From Oscillatoriaceae cyanobacterium Prado104 (GTDB lineage Bacteria > Cyanobacteriota > Cyanobacteriia > Cyanobacteriales > Microcoleaceae), in assembly GCA_025454405.1 (NCBI GenBank), contig JALOON010000008.1:1-64000 (forward strand): DNA of 64,000 nucleotides, in the 5' to 3' direction. The translations under genes and the position numbers were made by a program. Below, one piece after another: positions 62,562-64,000 of this stretch (positions are counted from its first letter, which is position 1; every line of letters starts with the position of its first letter). Under the pieces are notes generated by a model, which saw nothing but the letters and a program-made list of their open reading frames with translations, was not told the origin of the DNA and ran no database searches.

Positions 62562-63539
62562 TTAACTTTCAAACTGCCAGTTGACAGGTTGCCAATCAAA
62601 TCCACCCCGATCGCGCGCGCGCAAATGTCCGAGTCCCGGATAAGGAAAATGATACGCAAACATTAACGTGCGATCGCCCGCAATTTTTTCCAAAACGGCT
62701 TGACGGGTAGCTGCTGCCATCTCTCGATCGGCATCAAAAATCGGTTGCCAGCTTGGATTCCACAGGTTAATTGTATTGATGTGAACCGTATCCGCCGTAT
62801 GCACCATCACCGCATTTCCCGAGGTAATTCTAATCGCAACGTGGCCGGGTGTATGACCGTAGGCAGGAATGGCAGTAAATCCCGGCAAAAACTCTTGGTT
62901 AACATCGAATTGAGTGACGCGATCGCGAATCAAACCTAACTGTTTTTGAGCAATCTCAATCGCCTGCTTTTTCATCTCGGCAGGTCCGCCAAACTTGGGC
63001 AAATCCACCGAATTACCCGTCCAAAAATTCCACTCTTGTTTGCTGATAAAAAAGCGGGCATTGGGAAAAGTCAGCCCGCTTTTTCCGTTCAAACCACCCA
63101 CATGATCGCTATGGGCATGAGTCAAAATCACCGCCGTAATATCGATCGGTTTAATCTGTGCTTGCTGCAAGTTTTCTATCAGCTTGCCAACAGTTGCTCC
63201 GTTCAACAAACCGCTGCCCGTATCGATTAAGACTTTGTTCTGCCCGGTATCTACCAATAAAACATTACAATCTGCTGACAGTGTTTCCCCTTGAAAACCC
63301 TGTTTTAAAACCTCTTGCAACTCTTCTGGTTTGGCATTGCCGGCAAAGATTGCTGCGGGGACGCTCAATGTTCCATCGCTAATCGAAATTAGGTTGAAGT
63401 TTCCCAATTTAAATCGATAGATGCCACTATTGCGGGGCATCATCGGTCGAGTGGTTTGTGCCAGCAAACGGCCGGTGGCAGGTAGGGCGAAGGAAGTGGC
63501 GATCGCGCCCGTTAGAAAAGTTCGACGAGAAATAGCCAT
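62562..63539 (-). CDS. Tat-exported metallo-beta-lactamase-fold hydrolase
   Basis: A 325-residue MBL-fold enzyme. The first 30 residues are a twin-arginine signal (SRRTFLTGAIATSFALPATG). Zinc ligands are in ILTHAHSDHVGG, AYGHTPGHVAI, MVHTADTVH and YHFPYPGLGH. Relatives include quorum-quenching lactonases and phosphotriesterase-like lactonases; the substrate is unproven. Location would be periplasm. Gene is separate from neighbours. Confidence 0.9.
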   Translation of the reverse strand: MAISRRTFLTGAIATSFALPATGRLLAQTTRPMMPRNSGIYRFKLGNFNLISISDGTLSVPAAIFAGNAKPEELQEVLKQGFQGETLSADCNVLLVDTGQNKVLIDTGSGLLNGATVGKLIENLQQAQIKPIDITAVILTHAHSDHVGGLNGKSGLTFPNARFFISKQEWNFWTGNSVDLPKFGGPAEMKKQAIEIAQKQLGLIRDRVTQFDVNQEFLPGFTAIPAYGHTPGHVAIRITSGNAVMVHTADTVHINTINLWNPSWQPIFDADREMAAATRQAVLEKIAGDRTLMFAYHFPYPGLGHLRARDRGGFDWQPVNWQFES

Positions 63540-63700
63540 TGTGAGAAATACCCTCGATCGAGTTAGGTACTTTACGGTTTTGACCGAATATCACCTCATA
63601 GTATCTCAATTGTCGATCGTCCGAGCTGCTAAATTTCTATATATTTGAACTTCGTTCGCATCAAGATGTGTTAACTAATGTAAATAGCCTCAGCCTTGCT

Positions 63701-63997
63701 TTAAAGATAGTCATCCAATTGTACCTCGATCGTGCAGTCAGATGTTGGTTTAGCAACACAAGTCAATACGTAACCCTCATCAATTTCTCTAGCGCTTAAG
63801 AAACTTTGTTCGGACAGATCCACCGTTCCAGAAATGACTTTACCTTGACAGATGGCGCAAGCACCCATAACGCACTCGAAAGGAATTTTGATCCCAGCTT
63901 CTGCCGCTTCCATGAGAATTGCTTCGGTCTCCGGTACATCAATAGTTTGTTGGAAACCTCTACTGTTGTCAATCAGCGTTACTTTGTAGGTTTTCAT
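63701..63997 (-). CDS. Plant-type [2Fe-2S] ferredoxin
   Basis: A 98-residue ferredoxin with cluster ligands C42, C47, C50 and C80 (ECVMGACAICQGKV...YVLTCVA), the C-X4-C-X2-C pattern of PetF. The sequence differs from the classical PetF1 (CRAGAC.TC), so it is probably a minor paralogue such as those serving heterotrophic or stress conditions. It begins at ATG 63997, three bases from the window end, so its upstream region is not visible. Confidence 0.92.
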   Translation of the reverse strand: MKTYKVTLIDNSRGFQQTIDVPETEAILMEAAEAGIKIPFECVMGACAICQGKVISGTVDLSEQSFLSAREIDEGYVLTCVAKPTSDCTIEVQLDDYL

Positions 63998-64000
63998 GAA

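Overview
The window comes from a filamentous, non-heterocystous-looking cyanobacterium of the Oscillatoria/Microcoleus type. The sequence shows psbM, a Ycf35/DUF1257 protein, DevA/DevC-type export genes, very frequent GCGATCGC (HIP1) octamers, heptamer minisatellites of the GGGAATT/GGGCATT kind and GATCCCCC...GGGGGATC dispersed repeats. The genus is an inference; nothing here fixes the species.

Positions 1-8.9 kb carry the glycine cleavage genes gcvP, gcvH and gcvT, all on the minus strand but separated by other genes. Between gcvH and gcvT sit an alpha/beta hydrolase and a tightly coupled pair, an AAA/ABC-type ATPase followed after 1 bp by a small protein with a TOPRIM/DUF4276-like start. 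This pair looks like a two-gene conflict (defence-like) cassette and is the best candidate for an undescribed system. Positions 9-13 kb hold a polytopic membrane protein and a methyltransferase-glycosyltransferase fusion, probably acting together on a lipid-linked sugar. Positions 13-24 kb hold polA with unusual insertions, a J-domain membrane protein, a cyclic-di-GMP phosphodiesterase response regulator paired with a multi-PAS histidine kinase, and a WD40 protein.

Positions 24-38 kb are mostly housekeeping: Ycf35, a Uma2 nuclease-like protein, a thioredoxin-fold thylakoid protein, uppP, an exporter/ATP-grasp ligase operon, a thioesterase, a stand-alone TnpB element with a likely omega RNA, a universal stress protein, psbM (37 codons), a 2Fe-2S ferredoxin and a TolC-type outer-membrane channel. 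Positions 37-45 kb have a PDZ-radical SAM protein, a flavin reductase with an AraC regulator and a ZIP metal transporter, a tautomerase and the DevC/DevA exporter pair.

Positions 45-62.5 kb are an accessory, rearranged region. It contains a 5'-truncated hydrolase, a trypsin-co-occurring-domain protein, an intact-ended IS630 element whose transposase needs a -1 frameshift, the C-terminal half of a STAND ATPase with pentapeptide repeats, remnants of Rpn/DUF4351, leucine-rich-repeat and Fic proteins, two toxin-antitoxin pairs, an Mrr-like nuclease and a restriction-modification pair. Interspersed are ordinary genes: a phosphotransferase, a hydrolase, an SRPBCC protein, a LysE exporter, a duplicated secreted protein, and a striking CNB-degenerate AAA-polyferredoxin fusion. 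The window ends with a Tat-exported metallo-beta-lactamase-fold hydrolase and a plant-type ferredoxin.

A recurring theme is invasion by short repeats: they fill most intergenic gaps, and similar material appears in frame inside polA, the DNA methyltransferase and probably the radical SAM gene. Two TA-flanked inverted-repeat elements (IS630 and a 139-bp MITE) and a third MITE-like element are delimited. Coordinates of CDSs include the stop codon.
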